A stretch of DNA of 64,000 bases from Zonotrichia leucophrys gambelii (taxonomy: Eukaryota > Chordata > Aves > Passeriformes > Passerellidae), in NCBI RefSeq assembly GCF_028769735.1, contig NC_088179.1, positions 8,461,950 to 8,525,949 on the forward strand, in the 5' to 3' direction. The position numbers were made by a program, and so were the translations under genes. Of this stretch, positions 48,601 through 60,500 are shown one piece after another (position 1 is the stretch's first letter; every line of letters begins with the position of its first letter). A model generated the notes under the pieces. That model was not told the origin of the DNA and searched no databases. It worked only from the letters and a program-made list of their open reading frames with translations.

Positions 48601-51400
48601 TATTCTTAAATGTTGTAGCATTATTTGGGATGGGTGCAAAGAAGGTGGAGAGGAATATGTGAGAGGCAATTGCTGAAAGCACAAGAGACGTGTAGGTGAA
48701 ATTTCAGGGGAAATTCTCTGAAGTTTGGGGAAAAGAACTGATCTGAAAGGAAGAAAGAAAGAAACATCAAAAAAGAAGTAGCTAGTAAGCTTAACTTTAA
48801 AATAAGTTATTTTAAATTAGGCAAGCTTTTTGCGGTGATCAATGGTTTTACAATATCATTTGCAGCAAATGCAATTTTGAAACACAAAACTAAAGCTCCA
48901 GTTTTTAATTTTGTAGATCTTGTGTTTAGACAGAAATATAGTTTCTACAGAGTACAGCTTGAGAAAGCTGGCTGATGGCATCAGTAAGCAAACGACATAT
49001 GTTTTTCGGTGATAATTCCCCAATGTCTTGCTATCCCTCCTCTTCATGTCTATAGAAGGCTCAGGAATTCCTTGCAGGCCTTTTTAAAATTAAACTGTTT
49101 TTAAGAACCATGGGCTAACAGATGGAGAAGAACTGTCACCAACTAGCCAAAGTAAACATAGTTGCAAAGAGTTTTCATCAATAACTCTGCAGAATTATGC
49201 AACTCAGTCATTTTGCAGTTAAACTTTTGGGGAATTGTATAAATCTATGGATGTACCTGAGCAGTCTTCCTGTCTTCCAGCTGGGTGCTCCAGTTCTTCT
49301 TGGTAATTTAGTACAAAGTTTCATCTACATGAAGAGCACAACGGTTTGGAGCAAATAAAAGGGTCTGTTTGCACATGCAGGTGCCTACAGAAGAGCTGCT
49401 CTGCCCCTGCTCTGCTGGCAGCCCTGGGCTGTCTGTGTCTCTGGGCGTGCCTTTGTGTCCAGGTGAGTGGTGACACTGGTGACAGGCTTCAGCTGGTCTT
49501 GTTCCCAGGATCAAGCAACTTCAAAGAGGGTTTCATGGGCAGAGAGAGAGGATTGTACTGAACCAATGTACTGAACCAATTTTCATTGGTCCAACGATGC
49601 AAGGCACTTCCTCACAAGTCTGTGAAAGTCCTGCATGAGAAGGTGTTGCTAAAATCTGACACGTTGTCTTTAGTTTTTCAATCCCCAAATTTCCAGAGCT
49701 GAATGGGGAGAGCAGATATCTCATGGAGCTGAGAAAGTTGTGAAGTAAATATTCCCTAGAGTTAGCTAGAAAATCCAGAGACTTGCTCTGGGTCCTGCTT
49801 TAGCCTACGGTTGATGTGCTCTTGTTGCCTGCTCGGTAATTTGTCGGGAACGGGGAAGAAGAATCCAGACTTGGCAGGCTGGTGCTGCAGACAGATTTTG
49901 TCAGATGAAATCCCAGCAGACGTTAGCCCAACATCAACAGCTCCTGAGCTATCGCATGGGAATGCACAGGGAGATAAAACCAACATCCTAAGGGCAGGAT
50001 CCTCTATTTTAAGGTGCAGAGAGGGCAATCTGGCTAATGTAATTTTTTCCTTTCTTTCTGTAGTCGTTCAGAGAAATTATGGAAAATGCTGGTTCCAAAG
50101 ACAGATGCAATCCTGTCTTTTCTCGAATGCTCATCTACATCTAAAGTTGCTTAACTTCTCTCTCTTGCCTTTTCTTACATGTGAAGAGAAGTTAATCCTA
50201 TCTGCCTTTACCTCAGAGGGATTGTGAGGGCAGAGTTTGGAAAAGAATTTGCTGTCTATGCAAAGAATCCACAAGTGACTGCAGGGAAAAAAACCCCAGA
50301 CCTACGTTGGGAAACTCCAGCACCAGTCCAGGGCTTTCTGGAAGTGGAGTGTTCTGTTACATAAACATCCTTGAAGCTTTGCAGAAGGGGTGACATTCAC
50401 ATGTGGGCCCTGACTAATTGGGCTTTGTGTGTGAGGAACGGGGATGGAGAGGATAAGGAAATGAAATCCCTAAGGTGCAAGCTGGGCCTCCTTCTTCCCA
50501 TGGCCTGGGCTGTTGCTTACGTGTTGGAAGGGGGTCTCAGAGCCTCCTGTGCCACTGCTCTGAGGACTGGGAACTCTGTGGGCCCTGCAGCCCAGGCTGC
50601 ACCCGCACTCCCCAGCGGGCTGGGAGGTGTCCTGCTCTGCCCAGCAGCCTGCAGCAGCGCCTCAGAGAGCTTCCCCCTGCCCAGGCACTGCTGAGGCCCC
50701 TTTGCGTTAAATCATCATTAACTCAGTGGCCCTGCCTCTATTTAGGCACTATATCCTGCACACAGCATTAACTCTTAGCTGCTTCTAGGGAGGCAAAATG
50801 CAGCTGCAAACCTCAGGAGCTCCGAGTTGCTCCCTGGAGGAGTCTGCACCCTTCCAGTGATGCCCTGGAGAACATAGATCCCACAGTTGCTGCTTTGATG
50901 CCCAAAATTAGGCAGCACCCGCACCCATCCATCCAAAACTCACTCCAGACTCAGGGCCCAGCTCTCCCCAGCCCCGCATCTTGTGGCAAAGTGGGGCTGC
51001 AGTGTGAGTTGAAAGTCACCACTTTGTTCTGCACACGCTTTCCAAAGCTTTGTCACTCGTCCTGACCAAACAAAATAACTTGTTTCCTTCTCTGTCTCTT
51101 TAGAGAAATCTCTGTATAGCAGACATGTAAACAACTTGTAGTGTCTGACATAAAATTCACAAGTATATTTTTCTATATGTTATGACAAACACAGAATAAC
51201 AATCTGCAGGTTTTCCATTCTGTGCAGCAGCTCTCAGGGTAAGAGGTCAGATTTAGCAATTGGGATGTTAAAGGAGCAGATTCACAGGCTGAAAGAGCCA
51301 GTGTGGAACTGGTTAGGAAAGAGTAAAATCTGAATTCCCAACTCTTTTTCTTTTCACAGCTGTTAAGAGTTCAGTGGGTTGAACTGCAATCCTTCAAGTT
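39641..51400. other. Intergenic between ACSL3 and KCNE4, no gene recognised
   Basis: Nearly 12 kb without a recognisable coding exon, RNA gene or large repeat. Small items are an AT-rich AATAATATATTA-type repeat at about 47388-47432, a perfect 8-bp-stem hairpin at 44152-44170 and a 13-bp duplication at about 49554-49580. GC-richer islands near 42.0-42.5 and 50.5-50.7 kb carry chance ORFs only. Confidence 0.65.
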
Positions 51401-51453
51401 CATCTGTTGACTCCAACACAAAACTATTATAAACTGTGCCTCTAAAACACGTG

Positions 51454-51577
51454 ATGAAACATTTCTTGAGAGCTATTTATTCCAACTGCAGCAGAGGAAA
51501 GTTTTCAGAACACCCGGCATTTGGTGGAGGAAAGGTCTCTTGAGCTTTGCTACAGGAGGAATTATTTGCATACTGGC
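51454..51577 (+). other. KCNE4: Probable KCNE4 first exon (5' end not defined), with a 29-codon upstream ORF
   Basis: A strong donor GGC|GTAAGT sits at 51578, 414 bp before the acceptor CTCCTCTAG (to 51991) of the coding exon. From ATG 51454 the reading is MKHFLRAIYSNCSRG, which resembles the human long-isoform N terminus of KCNE4 (about MHFLTIYPNCSSG, from memory). A TGA at 51541-51543 closes it after 29 codons. Beyond the TGA the same frame continues through the splice into the MLKM start at 52018. So this is either an upstream ORF or an interrupted N-terminal extension. The TSS is unknown; a TATA-like TATTATAAAC near 51425 is too close to the ATG to be convincing. Confidence 0.6.
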
Positions 51578-51991
51578 GTAAGTTGCTTTTTGATTATTTT
51601 TTTTTCCTGCATCACTGAACAAAATAATACTTCTAACTTTCCCCCACCGTGGAAACATGATCAAATAGCACAAAACTATATTTCAGTGCCTAGCAGAGAA
51701 TTTCTATATATTTTTCTTCTTTTAATCATATGGATTGGGGTTTTATAATTCAACATTGAATTTGATGTTTTGTGTTTTGTTTCCTTTCATGTTTTCTGTA
51801 TCTGAATGAGTTCATTCACTTCCAATACTAATACAGAAGTATAATAGACTGGGAGATTGAATCAGGTGTGGGGTTTGCAAGCTTACAATTACAAGGAATA
51901 AGGGAGAGTTTGGGGTAACCTTTTCCAGGTGTTTCTTTTACACTTTTGCTCTGAAGTTTGATCTTACACATCCATTTACATTCTCCTCTAG
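51578..51991 (+). other. KCNE4: KCNE4 5' intron (inferred)
   Basis: 414 bp from GTAAGT to a pyrimidine-rich TTCTCCTCTAG. The donor is strong. The intron is supported by frame continuity and by similarity of the upstream exon to the human KCNE4 N-terminal extension. Confidence 0.6.
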
Positions 51992-52017
51992 GCTTTAGCT
52001 CCGGTAAAGCCCTTTCC

Positions 52018-52509
52018 ATGCTGAAGATGGACCATGCAAATGTGACCCAAGCTATGCTTGATGCTGAATCCCCCAGCACAGAGAAGAACAACAGCAACGA
52101 GTACTTTTACATCCTGATTGTCATGTCCTTCTACGGGATCTTCCTGATAGGAATAATGCTTGGCTACATGAAATCCAAAAGAAAGGAGAAGTCATCCCAT
52201 TTGCTTCTGCTCTACAAAGATGAGGAGCGGGAGTGGGGGGAGGCCGCGAAGCCTGTGCCGACGGCGGCGGGGCTGAGGGCCGTGCAGCTCCCCATGATGC
52301 TGAGCATGCTGCAGGAGAGCGTGGTGCCCTCCCTGTCCTGTGCCATCTGCTCCATGGAGGGCAGCAGCGTCAGCTCCGAGTCCTCCTCCCCAGACGTGCA
52401 CCTCACCATCCAGGAGGAAGCGCTGGATGCTGAGCTGGGGGAAGTGTCAGAAACGCCCCTCAACGAGAGCAGCGAGGGCTCTGTGGAAAACCTCCAGAGG
52501 AACTCCTAG
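52018..52509 (+). CDS. KCNE4: KCNE4, voltage-gated potassium channel beta subunit (MinK-related peptide 3)
   Basis: 163 residues, start [10 protein letters not shown] at ATG 52018; human short form is 170 aa from the same MLKM start, as I recall. KCNE4 is a single-pass type I membrane protein that binds Kv alpha subunits such as KCNQ1 and Kv1.x and is mostly inhibitory. Seen here are N-glycosylation sequons at N8 (NVT) and N24 (NNS), then [20 protein letters not shown] (27-46) covering most of the membrane segment to about residue 51. The juxtamembrane SKRKEK is followed by tetraleucine L62-L65 with YKDEE. The cytoplasmic tail has MLSMLQESV and [17 protein letters not shown] preferred 52018 to the in-frame ATG at 51958 because the latter lies in the intron, upstream of the acceptor at 51990-51991. 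The CDS is intact in one exon. Confidence 0.97.
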   Translation: MLKMDHANVTQAMLDAESPSTEKNNSNEYFYILIVMSFYGIFLIGIMLGYMKSKRKEKSSHLLLLYKDEEREWGEAAKPVPTAAGLRAVQLPMMLSMLQESVVPSLSCAICSMEGSSVSSESSSPDVHLTIQEEALDAELGEVSETPLNESSEGSVENLQRNS

Positions 52510-54104
52510 CACTTGCAGGGCTCCCCTGGTCAGCGCCAAAGCGTGAGTGGAGCTCCCACCCAGAACTCGTGGCTCTGCTTTTCTGCTCTCCAATGAACTC
52601 TGAACAGGTATCTGTGCTCCTGGGCCCAAGGTGTTCCTGAGAGCTGGCAGGACAAGGAAGCAGTGGGACCTGACTTCAAAGTGTGACTTGCACATAAAAG
52701 GGTTGCTTAATTTTAATTTTTCCATTATTATTTCTTACTATGAAAGCTAAGAACATGGTGAATATATATGTATTTTCTAACGAGGTAAATATTACTGGCA
52801 TGTCTCTGCATATTTCAGAATTCTGTAAATATCTGGGAAATGTTTGGGGAAGTTACCCTCATGCAATTGCCTGGTTCTTAAAAATGATGGGTAATGCTCA
52901 TTCACACAAAGCTGTGATGGACTAGAAATACTCTTACTGTGTTTTTCTTATGACAAGCCACAGCCAGCAGCACATTTGCTCAAAGAGGCCTCAAAACCTG
53001 AAAATTTGTTGATGCTGTACTTGGAGGGAGATTGCAGCATGGCTAGAGACTGGCTTTAGGTACAGGAAGAGTGAAAGACAAGGCAGAAAAAAGGAGGCAT
53101 TGAGTTCCTGTGCAGTTTGCAGAGCCTGGCTCCAGACCCATGAAACTCCTCTGTGTTTTTGCTGAAGTTATTCATGCACTGGCTGGGTCAGGTTCACCAC
53201 CTTCTACTGCAATCCAGCCTGTGACTCAGTTACTAACAGGAAAGGTGGTTTTGTTTTTTGCTTTTGTATTTTTAAAGATGTGTACATTTGGTCACTAAAG
53301 GCAAAGATCTGTAAGTTAATGGAGAGGTTAAAAGATCTTTGTTACAGGCTGTGAGATGCAGAAAGGCTCCAACAGATGCTGCTCTGTTACGCCCCCTTGA
53401 AGAAGAGGTGGAATTCTGGATGGAATTTAACCTAGCAAGGGTGAATTCCTGCCCCACTGAAGTCAGCAGCTGAGTCAGGGACCAGCACAAGGTTTTGTGC
53501 TTCTCTGTTGGAGTAAACTTCTCGGTTTGAGGTCAGTAAAATTGTACCCATTTACATCATTAAAGAATCTAGACTTTCTGCTCTGTTTAAGCCAGTGTAG
53601 GTAAGCATTGTGTTACATCTTTTTTTTTTTAATCAGCTCTCATGTGACACATGCATTTCTATAAAGCTGTTAGTAACTAGTTTTAAAACCACCACAGACT
53701 TCCCCCTCCCCCAGTTTAATGGTACTGTGACATTTTTAAAATGCTTATGAAATTTGTTGCTAAATTATTGCACTTTTACAAGAAGTAAAACTTAATACAA
53801 AGAAGAAAATTAATATTTCAATCATACCTTATATTTTATAATAACTTATTACAGTGTTTTGATTAGTTTCGAAGCATGAGGGCTGAAGAGCCTGAGTCTA
53901 AAGCGTTGCACAGCAAAATATTTGCAAAATGTCTCCACGTATTTCCTGCACTAAAATAGCTCTGTGATTTATCCACTGGCATTAGAGCTTGAGAGACAGC
54001 TCGAAAACATGAATGCAGAAGGGCAGAGATGAACTGCAGCCAGAGTGTGCAGTGCTGCTGGGGCTGGGGAGGGCTCAGAGGGTTAATGGATGCAGGATCA
54101 GAGA

Positions 54105-54128
54105 TCTGTCTGTCTGTCTGTCTGTCTG
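54105..54128 (+). repeat. (TCTG)6 microsatellite
   Basis: Six perfect TCTG units in the KCNE4 3'UTR. Confidence 0.95.
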
Positions 54129-54521
54129 AGCACAGCAGAACAAAGGCTCCATTGTGCTCCAAAGGGCTGATGGGGCAGACTGAAGGCAGCGGGAGTTTTT
54201 CCATCAGCTTCACTGAACTTTGGATCAGACCATATAAAGCTTTTTGGTAGATTTACTCTAAAAGGGGCTGTTTTAAGTTTGAAAGGAGCCAAATTAAGTT
54301 TGGCACTTTGCCTGGAATCACTTGAATCCTGAAACTTTCCAAATGAGACTGACATGTACAAGTTGTCACATTTTCCATTGCTTTCTCCTTCGTCCTTTAC
54401 TTTTGGTATAAATGTATTTGTATCTGTAAAAAACTGATGTATATAATTCCTAACATCGAGTTGTATATAATTGTCTCATGTATTTAAAGTTTATTGTTTC
54501 TACTGGCACTAATTTTATTTA

Positions 54522-54527
54522 AATAAA
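54522..54527 (+). promoter_or_regulatory. KCNE4: Poly(A) signal of KCNE4
   Basis: A canonical AATAAA in ATTTAAATAAAGAAACAC, followed within 40 bp by a TGTTTG-rich segment. It is placed 2 kb past the stop codon. Confidence 0.75.
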
Positions 54528-54545
54528 GAAACACATTTCCTGGAA

Positions 54546-57500
54546 AAATCTCCATGTTTGTTCACTACGTCAAATAGATTTCCAGTAACGAGACTGGGCA
54601 CAATTCCTGCAGGATCCTGCTCTTAGCCTCTTTTTGAAATGATTCCTTGAGCTGTGCAGTCCTGCAGCATTCTGGGCTGGCTGCAGGGCTGGGCCAGGTG
54701 TTCCCAATCCACCTTGGGTCCCTGTTGACAGCATGCTCAAGGTGTCAGTGTGTGCCAGCAGGGCCACAGGGATCCCCTTCTGCCAAGACCTGGGTGCTGG
54801 GGAGGCTGCAAAACTGCTATGGAAACTTGTGTTGCTTATTCAGCCTCTGGAGATGTCTGCATTTGGAGTTTCAGAGTTAGATTTGCAGTGTAGCAAATTG
54901 AGTGGGCTGGGGTTGAGGTTATGGGCGAGTATCTGACACAGATCTCTGATCCCACTGGATTTCCACTGGCTTTGTTACAAGCTTTGGCCCTGGGTCTCAC
55001 TGCTGCTCTGTCATTCCCAGTATTACCAGAGAGGAGGTTTTCAGAATCTGCCTCCCTAAGAAAGGGATAAATATTTAGAGGCAACTTTGAGCTTCCCTAA
55101 ATCTGTTGATTTACAGGTACAGATCCACCAGCACTGGTTAAGACCTTCTTGCATGGGGTAGTTTGAGGTTGTCAAAATTGCTAAAAAGTTACATCTGCTC
55201 ACTTTCCCACAAATCAGGCTCCCTATTAAATAATTCTGGGGCCTGGTCACAAGCTCCTGTGGACCTGAAGCTACCCACAGCAAGGCTGTGTTTGCCTGCA
55301 GCCCTGTCCTGTCCTGGGACAGCAGGTCAGTCCCAAACATCTCCCATTTACCCACTGCTGCCTCGGCCTTCTGGGCTTCCATTGCTACAGCAATGAATCA
55401 AGGGACTTCTGACAGCCCTGGAGATAAGGAGGAAAACCAGAACCAAATGTAAACTACAGCTCTGCTGCATGGATCAGAAAGGTAACTTGTTCCAGCAGTT
55501 TCTTGTGTTTCAGTATTTGCCTTTGTCCTAAGGGGTTTGTCTTTGTCCAAATCAGTATTTTGATGACATTAGGGGGAAAAAAAAATCTATTTTGGTTATA
55601 AAAGTTGCCTGTGCAAGTGAATGCAATGATGTCTTGAAGACAGCCCAGTGACCCTAGACTGCCAAGTAGCTATTATTCCAAAGTAAAAGTGTTGTTAATC
55701 TTCAAAAGCTACAGACAGAAGGAAAAAAATTGCTCCCATTAATCTTGTTTCAAAATTCTTTTGACTACTAAGGAGTAAAAGGTAATAATATTGTTTTTTC
55801 CAAAATGAATGACATTTCCACTGTGCCTCAGTAACTGAGTTAAGTTAGATTCAGAGCTAATAGATCTTGGCTTGAAGGCCATGATAATTGACTGTAATTT
55901 GACTGAATGGAGGTGATTTTTTTAACTAATGCATTCTTCTTTAAAAGAACACAGCAATTAGGCTCCCGTTTCTTGGCAGTGCCATATCTCATACATTTGC
56001 TGCAGTAGTTAACACATATACCCTTGGAGAGAAAAGGAGAAGATGGCCACGTGTGGCTGTGTCCGTGGGCTGGCTGCAGGACCTACTGTGAATAAAAATG
56101 CTCAGAGATGCTCAAAGTGAGCAGCACAGAATAGTTAGATTTGCCAGGTGCAATTGTGGCAAAGCTGGGCCATGGTCTCCCTGTGTCTGTTGACTTATCA
56201 TGGTCACATTATAATCTTTTAGAACTTGTCCTAGTGGGAAGATGATTTCCCCCTGAGTTAACAGTTGGATCTAAGAGGTTAAAAAGTTGGTAAAATTGTT
56301 TAGGCTATTGGTTTCCATGCACTGATTATATTTGCCTCTGTGTATTTGGTTGATTTACTTCTGTATTTTTTCAATTTTCACACATCTCTGCAGGTCCTGC
56401 TGTCTACAGCCAAAAATAGCTGCACTTTCTTGGTGCTTTGACACTTCTGTAACCAGATCAACCAGGCAAGAAAATGGAAAATAATCAAAAAATCAATGTG
56501 CACCACTTTTTCAAAGTTTAATTTGGTTTGGGTTGGGTAGGGTTCTAGTTTGTGTTAGGTCAGGTTAGACTGAAGCTTTTGCCATACAAATAAGTAATTT
56601 AAAAGGATAATAAAGGCAATTGGATGATGCATTACAGACTGTGTTCCCAGCTCTATCCCTCAGTAATCTCTTCAACTGGCCCATGCTTCTCTTGATTACT
56701 TTATGAAGCTACTTATATTACTGTCTGTGGATATATGAGATGTTTCTGATAGATATCAAAGGCTTGTGAATTTTACATGAAAGATATGGTAAAAATACAA
56801 AACCCATGCCCACTTAGGAACAACAAATGTTTTTTGCCCTCCTTAACACTGCTAGATGCAACAGTAGCCACTGACAACAAATGCTAATTTCTAGTACGTG
56901 GAATTTTCAGCTCATCCCTCCTCAGGAGCTGTGTAACAGGATTTTGTGCTTTGTTGAGAGCTGGAGAGCAGGGCAGTAGTTCTGGGATATGGGAGATTAA
57001 ATTCAGTTCTCCCTTCAGCTCGAGGTTCACTGTGGCACTCTGGAAAATTACTTGCTTTGGCCAAGACTCCCTTTTATAAACTTTAAAGGAGAGCAATAGC
57101 ACACCTTCCCTGCCTAAAGCTGATGGGAAGATAACTACACTGAGAATTTCAGAGTGCTGAGCTCTGATGGAAAGTGAGAAAAGGCAGAAGAGTTGTTTGT
57201 CCTTAGAGGAGGAACCAATTAAAGAATTTCCTCTGGTGTGAACTCCAGCTGTTTGGACGGAACTATCTAATATACAGCGCCCTACATCTTACCTATGAGT
57301 GCTGGTCCTGGAGCAGGGTGCTGTGGGGCTGGTCCCCAGCCTAGCCCTCCCTGGGACAGCTGTGTCTCATCCCAGCAATGAAAACATCAGCTAAACACTG
57401 CAGGTGAGAGGATGTGAGACAGACAAGTGGTTTTGCATTCCACCCCAGCCAATGCACAAAAGCTCTCTCTTTCCTTCTCCTCAGGAGGAAATATAAACTG

Positions 57501-60500
57501 TGTACCTCTAAAGATGTACATCCCCCTTCTCCTTCCCCAGGTCAGGATAAACTGATTGAACAAGGTTTCCTGTAGGAGAAGAGAGGGGAAGAGAAAAACC
57601 AATCCTGCTCCTATTTTTCAACAATAGGTATGGAGTGACACAGCAGCACACAGGCTGCCCTTGAACACAGCACAGGAGAGCGCCTGTGGTGCCTCTTTCC
57701 AGGCCTTAACAGCAGAGCCATCCCATTGTTTTCCCTCAAACACCTGATGCTACAAAGGGACCAATTTCAGCTGCCACTGAGTGTCAGTGATTGCTCCCCA
57801 GCCTGCAAGCCCTGTGCTGTGCCTGTATTGGCAAACAGGGAACACTCCTGGCTGAAATACAGAGCAGTGCTGGCTCTGCTGAAAGCCCAAGCACCACTGG
57901 GACATTTCTCCAGGTCTGACTTTCCTCACTCATCACCGCATGAGAGCGCTGCGGAAATTTGGGGGATGTGCATGGAGGGCATATGGGTTAATTTTCATCA
58001 GCTGCACAGGATTTACACCGAAAGGATGCTGTTTACACCAAAAGGATGCTGTTTACACCAAAGGATGCTGCTGGCTTTGGTTGGAAGGGTGAATGTTATC
58101 TAAGAAGTGACCCTGAGGCCACTGGGGATGTGGTGGTAGCACCTACCCATGTTTACTGAAAACAGCTCCTTGTGCCCCCACTGGAGGAAGCAGCAGCAGG
58201 AGCCCTGTCACATTCTGTTTCTCAGGGTCTATCTGCTCAGTGTTAAGCATAATTAACTTCAGTCATATCTAATTAGCTGCTCTTTGACCAGGAGGTGTAT
58301 CTCAGATGGATGCTCACTGTAAAGATTTTTTTCTCCTGTATTCATCAAGAATTCAAGAGCAGATTGAAATAATCATGCAGCTCACTTCTGCAGAGAGGTG
58401 CAAATGCCTGCTGAAAGGGCTGACCTTCACCATGCTGCAGTGGCAAGCAAAATGCTGCCTTAGAGGTGGCTGCTCAAGGCTCTTATGGCTTCAGGTACTT
58501 TACTTACTGATTGTGTAGGCATTTACACAGTGCATTATGCATTAGTTTCATTACAAAATTAATGAAGAGCATTCGATAGATCCCAGGATTTCTTCTGTCA
58601 GTAAAAGGAGTTTTTTCCACAACTTTTCTTCCATGACCTTTAGTTTGTCATGTGAAGTGCTATCATCAGGAACAGCAAGAACATTATATTCATGTGGAAA
58701 GAAGAGTACAAAACATTCATATAGAATAGTACTTTGGGACTAAAAGTGTCCTGCATAGGAATATTTGTGAGATACATGTGTGCCAGGGAAATATCAGAAA
58801 CCCAGGAGCTGAGGGTAATAGCACTAGACTTTTTGAGTCCTTTATTTATTTATGATGTCTAGACAGACAATGATTTCCCCTCATTTTTCTGTTGAGAGCT
58901 GTGTCAGTTTGAACTGGGAGAGCCCAATAATTGTACTTATAGCTGTATGTGTGTTCTTGATATGCCTATTTTTTCTCCCTTTTCTACCATTTTTCTAAAG
59001 GACCATAGCCCAGAGAAATTATTTTTTCAGGCCTATCCTTGCCTTCTTTTCCTTTACTGCATGAAAGACATAGCTTAAGGCACTTAAGTCAGGTTGAACC
59101 TGATTTTTTTCTATTCCTTGGCACTCTTTAATGCTGACTGCTGCCATCTCTTTTGAGCAGTGTAGTACGTGCTTCCCTACCAGCTCCACACTCTGACATA
59201 TGGTTACCATCAACTTTATAGAGGCCTGCAAGCACAAGGGATTGTGCTCATTGCTCCTGTTATAAAGTGGGGCACAGAGTTTGTAACTCCTGCTGTGGGT
59301 CACCAGTTCAAATGCAAGCCCAGGACAGGACTGGCCAGCCTTGGTGTGGGGACTTGGTGGCTTTTGTGAGGCTGGTTCCCTCAGCACAATGAAGGAAGTT
59401 GTTTGAAGACAAAGACGAGATATTTATGCTTCATTCTGCACAAGTAGCAGCAGCTCTGTAAACTGGGTGATCTGAGGTAGCTGCTGGTGGGGAATGGTGG
59501 AGCCTTCTCCCCACGACATCCAAGGCATTCCTAGCAGGAGCAGTGATGATCACTGACACTCCCCAGCTGGTACCTGCTCACTAAAGCACAGTCCCAGCTG
59601 GCACTGCTCACAAAAGGCTCCTGGGCCACCAGGATGGGAGGCAGAGGGGTCAGCAGCCCCTTTCTTACACTGATAGTGATGTTGGAAGGTGGACTTTCTC
59701 ACAGATGTTACACTCAAAGGGGCAGCAGGGTGTGGTGAGGGGAGGGACAGGTTCCAGGCAGGATTTGGGGACATAACCCTACATGCCCCTCAAGCCCTGC
59801 AAGCCAGGAATTTGTCTTTCAGAAACAAGGTCTCTCCCTTTCACGTTGGTTTTTTTCCCTTTTTGTTCCCTCTGGGCTCTGGAAACATGCATTTTATTGC
59901 TACACAGCAACTTCCCTGAACTCTATCTTGAAGATTAATGGTTTATTGAAGAACAGGCAGGATTTAGATTGTCATCAAGAGACCCATAAAAGTAAGCATG
60001 TAAAAAGTGTTATGGAAACAGAGCGTGGCCCCTTGGAGCTTTCAAGGCTGGAAGCTGGGCTGTACACATGCCCTGCATCCAGCTCCCTCACCCCTTGCTG
60101 GGAGCACACGTGGAAGGGCAGTGGGAGTTCATTGTTTGTGCTGGAAATGAATGAGTCCCTTGCAATGCAGTTTACTGTAAGTGCACCTTTTCACATGAGC
60201 TGGGATTTTCCAGGCTAACCTCGGCTTTGTTGGTGTGCATGTGCGTCTTGTACGTCACTGGGAGCACATTAATGGCCATCAGGAACATTGCTTTTGGAAT
60301 CCTCACAGATATCCCTAGTGATCCAATTTGAAGCACTGCCTGGAAAATTATTAACTCCTCTCTTTGGTCTGGAAGGGATTGCAGGGTTCTGCTGGGCCAC
60401 TTCGGGCCACGGCCAGCTCATTCCTGTAGGCATCTCGTGCTCCTCCCCAGGGCCCTGTGCTTTTAGGGAGTCCTGCACGTAAGCTATTGTTGCATCTGAG

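Larger units (their letters stand above)
52510..54545 (+). other. KCNE4: KCNE4 3'UTR
   Basis: About 2.0 kb continuous with the coding exon, becoming strongly AT-rich at its end. It finishes at AATAAA 54522-54527, about 18 bp before a TTCCTGGAAAAAT-type cleavage region. It contains a (TCTG)6 microsatellite at 54105-54128 and several T-rich runs. No repeat element was recognised. Confidence 0.75.

Noticed and set aside
51958..52509. KCNE4 starting at ATG 51958 (183 aa), or the gene being KCNE5
   Set aside because: 51958 is upstream of the CTCTAG acceptor and within the inferred intron. The sequence [20 protein letters not shown] and the [16 protein letters not shown] tail identify KCNE4.
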